NCBI GenBank assembly: GCA_046704565.1
Contig: JBJKRP010000399.1
Span: 1-9,285, forward strand
DNA: 9,285 bases
Direction of reading: 5' to 3'
Source of the DNA: FEN-1297 sp046704565
GTDB taxonomy: Bacteria > Bacteroidota > Ignavibacteria > Ignavibacteriales > Ignavibacteriaceae
Shown: positions 1 through 6,889 of the stretch, piece after piece
How the letters are laid out: each line of letters begins with the position of its first letter
How positions within the stretch are numbered: the first letter of the stretch is position 1
The notes under the pieces: generated by a model
What the model saw: only the letters and a program-made list of their open reading frames with translations
Database searches by the model: none
Told to the model about the DNA's origin: nothing
Position numbers and translations under genes: made by a program

Positions 1-1278
1 AGACTCGTCAGGACTCCTCTTGGACTTGATTTGCACGACGGTGTGGGAAAATTCTTTTTAGAAGAAATAAGAAAAGAGGCCGTTGACATTTTAAAACCAA
101 AAGGAATTTACCTCGACACGGATCAGCTCAAAATTTTTACTACTATGGATTATGATGCACAGATTGCCGCGGATGACGCCGTTAAATATCAATGGAATAT
201 CTTTCCTAAATCAATGAAAGATGCACAGATCGGACTTGTTTCTATTGAACCGGGAACCGGAATGATAAGGGCAATGGTTGGCGGAAATCCTGATGCAAAT
301 CCGAGAGGACTTAATAGAGCAATTCAAATAAAGAGGCAGCCCGGCTCATCCTTCAAGCCGTTTCTTTACGGGAACCTGCTGGAAAAAGGCTACACTCTGG
401 CGGAGCCTTTATTGAATAAGCCAATAATTGTTGATTCAGGTAAAGCGGATGAATGGAGACCTGAGAACGACGACAACGATTATACCGAGTCTCCAATTCC
501 TATGGAGCTTGCAATTGAGCATTCCATAAATCTTTCAGCAGCTTACGCAATTACTCATTTAACTTCCCCGGACTCGGTCGTTGCCTTTGCGCATCAATTA
601 GGAATTAAATCAGAAATCCCCGCATACCCTTCTATTGCTTTGGGAACAGGTGAAGTAAGTCCTTCGGAGATGGCTTCCGCATATGGAGTGTTTGCTTCCG
701 AAGGAAAGTATGCCGGACCGTTTTCAATTTTAAAAATTGAAGACAAGAGCGGAAGAGTACTATACAGCAGAGGGATTGACACTTCAACGGTTCTCGATTC
801 GGCAACGTCGTTCCTTATTACCGCCTCATTAAAAAAAGTTGTTGAGGGAGGAACGGCTGTCTCTGTAAAAAGATATTACCGCGGAGTTGCGGCAGGCAAG
901 ACGGGAACAACTCAGGATTATACTGATGCCTGGTTTGTAGGATACAATCCTTACTTATCAACTGCGATCTGGATCGGGTTTGATAATCCCCGCAGAAAGC
1001 TTGGCGGCGGCTTCCAATACGGCGGCACAGCCTGTGCGCCTATTTGGGGAAAGATGATGCACGACATCTCACAGAAGGAGCGCGGTTTTAGCTCTAAGGA
1101 ATTCGAAAAACCTTCTACGGTAATGGATACAACAATCTGTGAGGATACCGGTGAGCCCCTTGCACTTAATTGCCAGAGCCAAAAAACTTATCCGGTGAAT
1201 GTGGAAAAGCTTCCGCTAATCTTCAGTCTTCATCATCCGGTAGAGAAGGAAAGATTCGATTTTGATTACGGATGGTAA
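1..1278 (+). CDS. Penicillin-binding protein 1A-type, C-terminal transpeptidase part (5' end off the window)
   Basis: Class A PBPs polymerise glycan strands and cross-link peptidoglycan in the periplasm. Only the linker and transpeptidase domain are visible. The reading frame is open from base 1 (RTPLGLD before the TTG at 31), so that TTG is internal and the gene begins upstream. The segment LKIFTTMDYDAQIAADDAV (about 130-190) is the usual junction before the transpeptidase domain. All three penicilloyl-transferase motifs are present: SSFK with catalytic Ser at 346-348 and Lys at 355-357, SIN at 523-531, and KTGT at 898-909. These are followed by the typical DAWFVGYNP and GGTACAPIWGKMM blocks. 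The tail (about 1120-1275) has two cysteines (TICEDTG and NCQSQ), as in many PBP1A tails. The glycosyltransferase domain is presumed to lie upstream, so a monofunctional protein cannot be excluded from this window alone. Confidence 0.93.
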   Translation, partial: RLVRTPLGLDLHDGVGKFFLEEIRKEAVDILKPKGIYLDTDQLKIFTTMDYDAQIAADDAVKYQWNIFPKSMKDAQIGLVSIEPGTGMIRAMVGGNPDANPRGLNRAIQIKRQPGSSFKPFLYGNLLEKGYTLAEPLLNKPIIVDSGKADEWRPENDDNDYTESPIPMELAIEHSINLSAAYAITHLTSPDSVVAFAHQLGIKSEIPAYPSIALGTGEVSPSEMASAYGVFASEGKYAGPFSILKIEDKSGRVLYSRGIDTSTVLDSATSFLITASLKKVVEGGTAVSVKRYYRGVAAGKTGTTQDYTDAWFVGYNPYLSTAIWIGFDNPRRKLGGGFQYGGTACAPIWGKMMHDISQKERGFSSKEFEKPSTVMDTTICEDTGEPLALNCQSQKTYPVNVEKLPLIFSLHHPVEKERFDFDYGW

Positions 1279-1320
1279 ACCGGTTTAGTTTATATTAGTA
1301 GCTTAAAAAATTAAAAATTC

Positions 1321-1335
1321 GGAATTCAAAATTCC
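1321..1335 (+). terminator. Weak hairpin after the PBP gene, possible terminator
   Basis: GGAATT (1321-1326) and AATTCC (1330-1335) form a 6-bp stem with a 3-base loop, followed by TGTTT. It lies in the 102-base gap between the PBP gene and the transporter gene, after an A-rich run. The stem is short and two-thirds A/T, and the T tract is broken by G, so termination is only a possibility. I saw no better terminator in this gap. Confidence 0.25.
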
Positions 1336-1380
1336 TGTTTAGGTACTAATTATATCTAACCTGCAAAGCAAAAAGAACCG

Positions 1381-2316
1381 ATGCCAAAAGATAATTTTAA
1401 AGCATACCTTGCTTACACGAGCATATGCATTTTCTGGGGTACAACTTACCTTGCCATTAAAATAGGTGTATCGGAAATACCGCCGTTTCTATTTGTAGGC
1501 ATGAGGTGGTTTGCAGCCGGAACAATATTAACTACATATTTCATTCTAAGAGGAAAGAAATTCCCGGACATCAAAGAGTTGATGCAAATAGCATTAACCG
1601 GAATTTGTTTGATCGGAATTGCAAATGCACTTCTATCGGTTGCAGAACAATGGCTGCCGAGCGGAATATCTTCTCTTATAATTACTACAATACCATTCTG
1701 GATTGTCGGGATGGAAGCTTTTCTTCCGTCAGGTCCAAAGTTAAATTCTAAAATTATTTTGGGATTGCTTCTCGGCTTAGTGGGTGTAGCACTGATCGTT
1801 GCGCATAACTTACACAACCTGAGCAGCAGTTCATATATTGCCGGGATATTAGCATTAGTCGGTTCGATGCTTGCGTGGTCGTTCGGATCGGTATATTCCA
1901 AGTATAAAAAATTTAAAGTCGACTTGTTCTTTGGAGTTGCATTAGAAATGCTGATAGCCGGCGTAGTACAACTTGGCGTCGGCATTATCTTAGGTGAAGG
2001 TGCAAGGTTTCATATTGATGAAAAGGGAATTTTCGCAGTTGTGTATCTCATGGTATTCGGGTCAATCTTCGGATACAGCTCATACATTTATGCAATAAAT
2101 CATCTGCCTTTATCTTTCGTTTCAACATATGCTTATGTTAATCCGGTAATAGCATTGGTGCTTGGCTGGCTTGTACTTGGAGAGGAGATGAATTGGATAA
2201 TAGTGCTGGCAGCCATAGTAATCTTTGCCGGAGTAACTATCGTTAGGAACGGAACTATCTCACAGAATAGGATGCAGCCACAGGAAAATATTCCGGCGCA
2301 AGATATTAACGATTGA
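1381..2316 (+). CDS. EamA/DMT-superfamily transporter (YedA-like)
   Basis: This 311-residue inner-membrane protein has about ten hydrophobic segments, near residues 8-27, 36-55, 70-89, 95-112, 125-141, 152-172, 183-203, 217-236, 246-266 and 270-288. They form two EamA repeats (about 9-139 and 153-288). Family hallmarks are FWGTTYLAIKIGV (18-30), PPFLFVGMRWFAAG (34-47), SVAEQWLPSG near 86-95, and YVNPVIALVLGWLVLGE (252-268) in the second repeat. The first repeat resembles the YedA group of drug/metabolite exporters. Substrate cannot be read from sequence; amino acids, metabolites or drugs are all known for the superfamily. The ATG at 1381 follows a purine-rich AAAAAGAA stretch but no clear Shine-Dalgarno site. 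The gene stands alone, 102 bases after the PBP gene and 196 bases before the next one, so it is probably its own transcription unit. The C-terminal 20 residues are polar and probably cytoplasmic. Confidence 0.92.
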   Translation: MPKDNFKAYLAYTSICIFWGTTYLAIKIGVSEIPPFLFVGMRWFAAGTILTTYFILRGKKFPDIKELMQIALTGICLIGIANALLSVAEQWLPSGISSLIITTIPFWIVGMEAFLPSGPKLNSKIILGLLLGLVGVALIVAHNLHNLSSSSYIAGILALVGSMLAWSFGSVYSKYKKFKVDLFFGVALEMLIAGVVQLGVGIILGEGARFHIDEKGIFAVVYLMVFGSIFGYSSYIYAINHLPLSFVSTYAYVNPVIALVLGWLVLGEEMNWIIVLAAIVIFAGVTIVRNGTISQNRMQPQENIPAQDIND

Positions 2317-2512
2317 AATCTGAATTTAAAGAATGAAAATCTGACTGAATTTTATTTCTAACTTTTTAACTTTCATACATTGTTGGAAATCTTCATGCGG
2401 CTCAGGTAACTATGGCTACATCTCAAAAAGAAAAACAAATTAAATTCAGCCTTCCGTAAATTAGTTTTCAATTCTTATATTAGGAAATAGAATTAGTCAA
2501 TTTTTTTCGGAA
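2317..2512. other. 196-base gap before the seven-gene block; presumed promoter region
   Basis: This A/T-rich gap separates the transporter gene from the ABC ATPase gene and must hold the main promoter if 2513-8768 is one operon. A TATATT at 2476-2481 could be a -10 box, but the sequence 18 bases upstream (TTCCGT, 2452-2457) is a poor -35, and no Bacteroidota-type TAnnTTTG element fits. A short imperfect direct repeat occurs near the left end (TGAAATCTGA at 2314-2323, TGAAAATCTGA at 2334-2344). No hairpin terminator, riboswitch or convincing gene was found. Confidence 0.3.
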
Positions 2513-3415
2513 ATGCTGGAAGTAAAAAATCTTACAAAAATCTTTAAGGATACCGTTGCGGTAAACGATATTTCCTTTAAGATAGAACCGGGGAAAATAT
2601 TCGGGCTGCTGGGTCCCAACGGCGCCGGTAAAACCACAACAATCCGGACGGTACTTAATATAATCAAACCTTCTTCCGGAATAATCCTTTTTAATAACGA
2701 GCCGGTATCAAAAAAATTTTTCAATTTAACCGGCTATCTTCCCGAAGAAAGAGGATTATACAAAAAAGGGAAAGTCATCGACACCATACTTTACTTTGCA
2801 CAGCTAAAAAGTATGGATAGAAAAGCAGCGCACGCAGAAGCGCTTAAATGGCTCGGGAAAATGGAAATCGAAAGGTTCGAGAATAAGAAAATTGAAGAGC
2901 TTTCCAAAGGCAACCAGCAGAAAGTACAGTTTATTTCCGCCGTTATTCATAATCCAAGGCTGCTTATACTTGACGAACCGTTCACAGGCTTTGACCCGAT
3001 TAACCAGCAACTAATCAAGGAAATACTTCTTTCTTTCGTTATATCAGGAAAAATTATTATGCTCTCCACTCACCAAATGGACACTGCAGAAAAGCTCTGC
3101 TCTGATATTTTGCTGATAAATAACGGAAAGGCGGTCTGCGGCGGAAATCTCTCTCAAATAAAACAAGGCTACGGCTCTAATTTTGTTAAGATAGAATTCG
3201 ATGGCAATACCGCTTTGCTTAGTTCGCATCCTTCGGTGCTCCATATCGATATTTACAGCAACTACGCTGAAATACAATTGAAAGAAAATACCCTGCCGTA
3301 TGAGTTCCTTAGGGACGTTGCATCTAAAATTAATGTTACTCACTTCTCGATTGTTGAACCTACACTGAATAAAATTTTTATCGATTCTATTAAGCAGGCG
3401 GAAAACGACAAATGA
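2513..3415 (+). CDS. ABC transporter ATP-binding protein, NatA/YhaQ-like
   Basis: This 300-residue cytoplasmic ATPase powers the permease encoded next. Visible motifs are Walker A GPNGAGKTT (34-42), signature LSKGNQQKVQ (130-139, a variant of LSGGQ), Walker B plus catalytic Glu LLILDEP (150-156), D-loop region TGFDP (158-162) and H-loop His187 (STHQMD). Where the Q-loop glutamine would be expected there is GYLPEERGLY (74-83), which is usual in the NatA/YhaQ group. The last 85 or so residues match in size and place the DUF4162 domain found on these exporters' ATPases. The ATG at 2513 is preceded by TTTTTTTCGGAA with no Shine-Dalgarno site. The protein starts MLEVKNLTKIF as expected, so the start is well supported by homology. 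The stop overlaps the permease start (ATGA, 3412-3415). The transported substrate is unknown; Na+ export is established for Bacillus NatAB only. Confidence 0.93.
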   Translation: MLEVKNLTKIFKDTVAVNDISFKIEPGKIFGLLGPNGAGKTTTIRTVLNIIKPSSGIILFNNEPVSKKFFNLTGYLPEERGLYKKGKVIDTILYFAQLKSMDRKAAHAEALKWLGKMEIERFENKKIEELSKGNQQKVQFISAVIHNPRLLILDEPFTGFDPINQQLIKEILLSFVISGKIIMLSTHQMDTAEKLCSDILLINNGKAVCGGNLSQIKQGYGSNFVKIEFDGNTALLSSHPSVLHIDIYSNYAEIQLKENTLPYEFLRDVASKINVTHFSIVEPTLNKIFIDSIKQAENDK

Positions 3416-4656
3416 AAAAGGCATTGATAGTTGCACGCTGGGAATTCTGGGAAAAAGTTAAGACAAAAACATTCTTGATCTCGCTGATCGTCACCCCGAT
3501 TATAATAATCGGGTTTGCATTGGCGCCGACAATGCTTTCAACTCAAGAGGACAATACAACCAGAGCTATCGGAGTTATCGATACTTCCGGAATTTATTTC
3601 AGCACTTTGAGAACAGGCTTAGAAAAGTACAAGCTTTCAAACGGTCAGCCAAATTTTATTATTGTTAATCTTAATAACAAAAGTGAGAGTCTTGCCGCTC
3701 TGAAACGCAGGGCTGATGAATATTCGCTTTCAGGCAAAGTCGACGGTTATATTTATATCATAAACGGGGGGACTGATTCTTTAAGAGCAGAATACCGCAG
3801 CAAGAATGCGGGAAATTTTAAAGATATCGGCAGGTTTGAAGAAGCATTTAACGATGCGAGGATCAAAATAAAGCTTGAGCATGCAAACGTTAATCCAGGG
3901 ATAATGGAATATATATCGCACAACGTCCAGGTTACTCCTATAAAAATTCAGAAAGGCGGACGCGAAGAAAAATCGGATTTCCTTTTCCTGTTCTTTACTT
4001 CTTTCATCTTTATACTTTTATTAATGATGATGATACTTTCTTCCGGAGGGATGCTGATAAGAAGTCTGGTGGAAGAAAAATCAAACAGGCTGATAGAGAT
4101 TCTTGTTTCAAGCTGTACGCCCGATGAATTATTAGCAGGCAAGGTTCTGGGTTTAAGCTCGTTAGGCTTGGCGCAGGTTTTCATCTGGCTGATGATTGGT
4201 GCTGCGCTGGTAGGCACTTCGGCTGTACCTGCAGATGCATTCAGCAATATCGTCCCGGTAATGTTCTACTTTGCAATGGGATTTATTTTTTACACCTCTA
4301 TATTCGTAGGCGTCGGCTCTATCGTTTCAACGGAACAGGAAGCCCAGCAGATTACAAGTTATTTGAGCATGATAATAATTCTACCGATAGTAATTGCGGT
4401 CCCGGCAATTGAAAATCCTAACTCTGTTCTTGTCCATGCCTTCTCGTACATTCCTTTTACAATTCCGGCAATAATGATTTTACGATTTAATATCGGTCCG
4501 GTTCCATTATGGGAAGTTGTTGTATCTTCGGTTCTTATGATAGCATCTATCTATCTTTCAGTGTCGATAGCAGCAAAGGTATTTAAGATCGGCATCCTCT
4601 CTTACGGGAAAAGACCAACACTAAAAGAACTGATTGAATGGATAAATGAGAGATGA
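3412..4656 (+). CDS. ABC-2 type permease, NatB/YhaP-like
   Basis: This 414-residue membrane subunit is the partner of the preceding ATPase. It has a first membrane segment at about 21-43 and a large polar, presumably extracytoplasmic, domain at about 44-187. A cluster of five or six further segments follows, near 188-213, 245-268, 282-303, 315-333, 342-360 and 368-391. This is the ABC2_membrane_3 layout. The hallmark cytoplasmic stretch EEKSNRLIEILVSS (221-234) followed by PDELLAGKVLG is clear, and the C-terminus carries the typical ILSYGKRPTLKELIEW (395-410). The start is set by the ATGA overlap with the ATPase gene, and MKKALIVARWEFWEKVKTKTF is a normal start for the family. Its own stop overlaps the next gene (ATGA, 4653-4656), so three genes are translationally linked. 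Substrate is unknown. Confidence 0.93.
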   Translation: MKKALIVARWEFWEKVKTKTFLISLIVTPIIIIGFALAPTMLSTQEDNTTRAIGVIDTSGIYFSTLRTGLEKYKLSNGQPNFIIVNLNNKSESLAALKRRADEYSLSGKVDGYIYIINGGTDSLRAEYRSKNAGNFKDIGRFEEAFNDARIKIKLEHANVNPGIMEYISHNVQVTPIKIQKGGREEKSDFLFLFFTSFIFILLLMMMILSSGGMLIRSLVEEKSNRLIEILVSSCTPDELLAGKVLGLSSLGLAQVFIWLMIGAALVGTSAVPADAFSNIVPVMFYFAMGFIFYTSIFVGVGSIVSTEQEAQQITSYLSMIIILPIVIAVPAIENPNSVLVHAFSYIPFTIPAIMILRFNIGPVPLWEVVVSSVLMIASIYLSVSIAAKVFKIGILSYGKRPTLKELIEWINER

Positions 4657-5606
4657 TATATTTTGCATCCGCCGCAGCCGCAGTTTTACCGATGCTTATC
4701 TATCTTATTTTGATCTGGAGGTTCGATAGATACGATAGAGAGCCATTCGGGCTGGTGCTGCTGAATTATCTATGGGGAGCGCTTGGCGCAATTTTCTTTG
4801 CTATAGTAGGCAGCGGGATAATCGGAGCCGTATTATCGTTCTTCATTTCGAGCCAGACACAACTTGAGCATACCGAAACAATTCTTATTGCGCCTCTGGT
4901 TGAAGAAACAACTAAAGGCATGTTTCTGCTTATAACTTATATGAATAAGAAGTTCGACAATATGACCGACGGAATTGTTTACGGCGGTGCAATTGGTCTT
5001 GGTTTCGGCATGACTGAAAATTTTTTATACTTCGTCGCATTCGGAACAACGCTCCATGAATGGATTACTATTGTAACTATCAGGACTCTGTTTTCGGGAA
5101 TCATGCACTGCGTTGCGACGGCTACATTCGGCGCTCTGCTCGGCTACTCCAAGTTTAAAGGTCTTTCTTATAAAATTGTTCTCCCGCTCCTCGGATGGAT
5201 AGCTGCCATGTTTATCCATTTTGCGTGGAACTTTACAGTAAGCTTCGAATCGACAACCTTAATCGGGTTTGTTTTTATGTTCTTTACCGTAATAATTTTT
5301 ATAACGGTTTTTTCAATTTCTGTCTTAAGCGAAAGAAGAATTATTTACAGCGAGCTTCTTGAAGAAGTAATAAACGGACTTATACCCGCCGAACATCTGG
5401 AGATATTAAATTCCTCTAAAAGAAATAAATTCGGCTGGGTTGATGAAAGCATCAGGAAGTTATATATTAGGGCAGCAACTACTTTAGCATTTAGGAAAAT
5501 GGAACTTAAGAATTCTTTCGGCTCAAGCAGAACCTTTTACGAAAAGGACGTCGAGTATTACCGTACGTTCATCCATAACCTTCTTGCTCAAAGACAAACC
5601 TATTAG
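4653..5606 (+). CDS. PrsW-family intramembrane metalloprotease
   Basis: This 317-residue polytopic membrane protein has all the expected PrsW (CPBP/Abi-related) motifs. They are the EExxK motif in APLVEETTKG (Glu84, Glu85, Lys88), GLGFGMTENFLYF with Glu122, RTLFSGIMHCVATATFG with Arg144 and His152, and HFAWN with His189 and Asn193. The glutamates and histidines are the presumed metal and catalytic residues. The N-terminal WRFDRYDREPFG (22-33) is also typical. After the last membrane segment (about 203-225), a polar C-terminal region of about 90 residues (226-317) is probably cytoplasmic. B. subtilis PrsW cleaves the anti-sigma factor RsiW, but no sigma or anti-sigma gene is visible here, so the substrate is unknown. 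The start overlaps the permease stop and a GAGAG stretch (4648-4652) sits directly before it, so translation probably depends on coupling. Confidence 0.92.
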   Translation: MIYFASAAAAVLPMLIYLILIWRFDRYDREPFGLVLLNYLWGALGAIFFAIVGSGIIGAVLSFFISSQTQLEHTETILIAPLVEETTKGMFLLITYMNKKFDNMTDGIVYGGAIGLGFGMTENFLYFVAFGTTLHEWITIVTIRTLFSGIMHCVATATFGALLGYSKFKGLSYKIVLPLLGWIAAMFIHFAWNFTVSFESTTLIGFVFMFFTVIIFITVFSISVLSERRIIYSELLEEVINGLIPAEHLEILNSSKRNKFGWVDESIRKLYIRAATTLAFRKMELKNSFGSSRTFYEKDVEYYRTFIHNLLAQRQTY

Positions 5607-5609
5607 CCT

Positions 5610-6305
5610 ATGAAGTCAAACTCTACCGTTTTTTTATTAGCCGTTTCTACTTTATTTAACAAAGAGTGCATATCAAAGTTTGAGTGCTTTGATGTTGACA
5701 ACTCGGTCTTATTAAATACGTCGCTCTTGATGAATCATAAAGAATTAATGGAACAAGCCGGCTGTGCTAATACTGTTTTCTGCCTGGACGAGAAAGATAA
5801 GGAATTTCTACCGGAAGAACTGCTGCACGGCAGCACCGAGATAATCTTCGGAGATACCGGAAACAAACCGGGCTTTCTAAAGACAATCTCGGACAGATAC
5901 TTTGGGAAAAGTGTAAATAACCTTTTGATCTTTTCAAACTCGATCGGGTATACCAAGAATGACATTCAAAAAGCATTTGACTTGCTTGCTATCGAAGATG
6001 AGGCAATCGTAATCGGCAAAGCAGGCAAAAATAATATAGCCTTTATGGGGTTCAATACTTTTAACCATGATTTATTCCTGGACATCGCCTGGGAAGAACT
6101 AAACTACGACCATCTTTTATCCAGAGTAAGCAAGCATGAAAATTTTCTTCACGTAATGGGAAATTTTATGTCGATAAGCAGGATAGACGATTTCAAGATT
6201 CTGTACGTAGAGCTATCCAAAAAAGAGAGCCTGTCGTATTGCAGCCATGCAGTTCACGAGAGATTTACAAACCTATTCATCGAATATAAGGAGCTGCTTA
6301 AATGA
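5610..6305 (+). CDS. Uncharacterised protein, divergent DUF2064-like (GT-A fold) with degenerate active-site motifs
   Basis: This 231-residue soluble protein has no signal peptide or clear membrane segment. I could not assign it by a strong motif, but its order of elements matches DUF2064/TIGR04282-type GT-A fold transferases. LLNTSLLMNHKELMEQAG (34-51) resembles the early helix. LLIFSNSIGYTKNDIQKAF (105-123) aligns with the family's GSDCPgLt...AF block. VIGKAGKNNIAFMGFN (134-149) aligns with lGPaxDGGYYLiGl, LFLDIAWEELN (155-165) with lFxgIPWst, and SRIDDFK (190-196) with the late rDvDtpeDL. The SDCP and DGGYY residues expected for nucleotide and metal binding are absent, so it may be a non-catalytic relative. 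It starts 3 bases after the prsW stop with no Shine-Dalgarno site, and its stop overlaps the nadD start. The CDS itself is secure; the family link is an inference. Confidence 0.62.
   Translation: MKSNSTVFLLAVSTLFNKECISKFECFDVDNSVLLNTSLLMNHKELMEQAGCANTVFCLDEKDKEFLPEELLHGSTEIIFGDTGNKPGFLKTISDRYFGKSVNNLLIFSNSIGYTKNDIQKAFDLLAIEDEAIVIGKAGKNNIAFMGFNTFNHDLFLDIAWEELNYDHLLSRVSKHENFLHVMGNFMSISRIDDFKILYVELSKKESLSYCSHAVHERFTNLFIEYKELLK
6288..6293 (+). promoter_or_regulatory. Shine-Dalgarno site for nadD
   Basis: AAGGAG lies 8 bases before the ATG at 6302, inside the end of the preceding gene. It supports that start and the 4-base overlap. It also shows that ribosomes of this organism use Shine-Dalgarno pairing for at least some genes. 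Confidence 0.65.
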
Positions 6306-6889
6306 AGCCGGTCGGAGTTTTCGGGGGAACGTTCGACCCCATTCACATTGGACATTTGATCACCGCGCAGGCTGTAAGAGAGTTAAGGAAGCTTGAAAAA
6401 ATTATTTTTATCCCGGCATTTATATCGCCTCATAAAGCGGAAATAAAGAGCCTGGAAGGCAAGCATCGCCTAAACATGCTGAAGCTTGCTATTGAAAGCT
6501 CGTCTTATTTTGAATATTCGGATATAGAATTAAGAAGAGGCTCCGTCTCGTATACGATCGATACTCTCCGTGAACTGAAGAATACTTACGATCAATTAGA
6601 ATTGATAATCGGCTACGACAATATTTTCGATTTCGATACCTGGAAAGAGCCGGATGAAATTCTCAAGCTGACTGAATTGATAGTACTGCGACGAAAAACT
6701 TCGGTTGAGCCTTCAAAGAAAGATAAATATTTCAGGGCTGCGGTTTTTGTGGATACACCTGCGGTTGAGGTCAGTTCGAGTGAAATTAGACAGCGCATAG
6801 CAAACAACCTTCCGGTTGATTTTCTTGTGCCGCCGAAAGTAAAGGATTATATTTATAAATTTAATTTATACAAGGAGAAAAATAGTTGA
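6302..6889 (+). CDS. nadD: Nicotinate-nucleotide adenylyltransferase NadD
   Basis: NadD joins nicotinate mononucleotide and ATP to give deamido-NAD, an essential cytoplasmic step of NAD synthesis (EC 2.7.7.18). The 195-residue length is normal. Family motifs appear in order: the nucleotidyltransferase GGTFDPIHIGH (8-18), SPHK (42-45), the SYTIDTL substrate loop (83-89), GYDN (104-107, usually GADN or GSDN), the FDTWKEPDEI block with Trp114, and EVSSSEIRQRI (156-166), the ISSTxIR equivalent. The start is fixed by a good AAGGAG site and by the MKPVGVFGGTFDP beginning. The gene overlaps its upstream neighbour by ATGA and its downstream neighbour by TTGA (6886-6889). In many bacteria nadD sits near rsfS or obg, but neither is seen here. 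Confidence 0.96.
   Translation: MKPVGVFGGTFDPIHIGHLITAQAVRELRKLEKIIFIPAFISPHKAEIKSLEGKHRLNMLKLAIESSSYFEYSDIELRRGSVSYTIDTLRELKNTYDQLELIIGYDNIFDFDTWKEPDEILKLTELIVLRRKTSVEPSKKDKYFRAAVFVDTPAVEVSSSEIRQRIANNLPVDFLVPPKVKDYIYKFNLYKEKNS
6872..6877 (+). promoter_or_regulatory. Shine-Dalgarno site selecting the TTG start of the epimerase gene
   Basis: AAGGAG lies 8 bases before the TTG at 6886, inside the 3' end of nadD. The encoded protein then begins (M)KILVTGGAGF, the standard start of the family. Site and homology together fix a non-ATG start that an ATG-only gene call would miss. Confidence 0.7.

Noticed and set aside
31..33. TTG as the start of the PBP gene
   Set aside because: The frame is open to base 1 and the residues before it continue the PBP linker, and the glycosyltransferase domain must be upstream. 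The gene is cut by the window edge.
1276..1287. Perfect 12-base palindrome TAAACCGGTTTA overlapping the PBP stop codon
   Set aside because: About two 12-base palindromes are expected by chance in a window of this size, and it is not paired with a promoter or a second copy.
1446..1985. Minus-strand 179-codon open frame opposite the EamA transporter
   Set aside because: It is a shadow of a clear membrane-protein gene on the + strand, with no family motif or ribosome site. The other minus-strand open frames in the window were rejected on the same grounds.
2412..2459. A 15-codon ORF (MATSQKEKQIKFSLP) with a weak AGG upstream
   Set aside because: Too short to judge, with no hydrophobic, regulatory or repeated-codon character and no conserved motif; it most likely arises by chance in A/T-rich spacer DNA.
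2452..2481. Sigma70-like promoter TTCCGT-18-TATATT before the ABC ATPase gene
   Set aside because: Only the -10 half is convincing; A/T-rich spacer yields such matches readily, so it is noted in the gap entry but not called as a promoter.
2888..2929. Non-standard ABC signature LSKGNQQ and missing Q-loop glutamine in the ATPase
   Set aside because: Both are common in the NatA/YhaQ exporter group, so they are family traits and not a defect.
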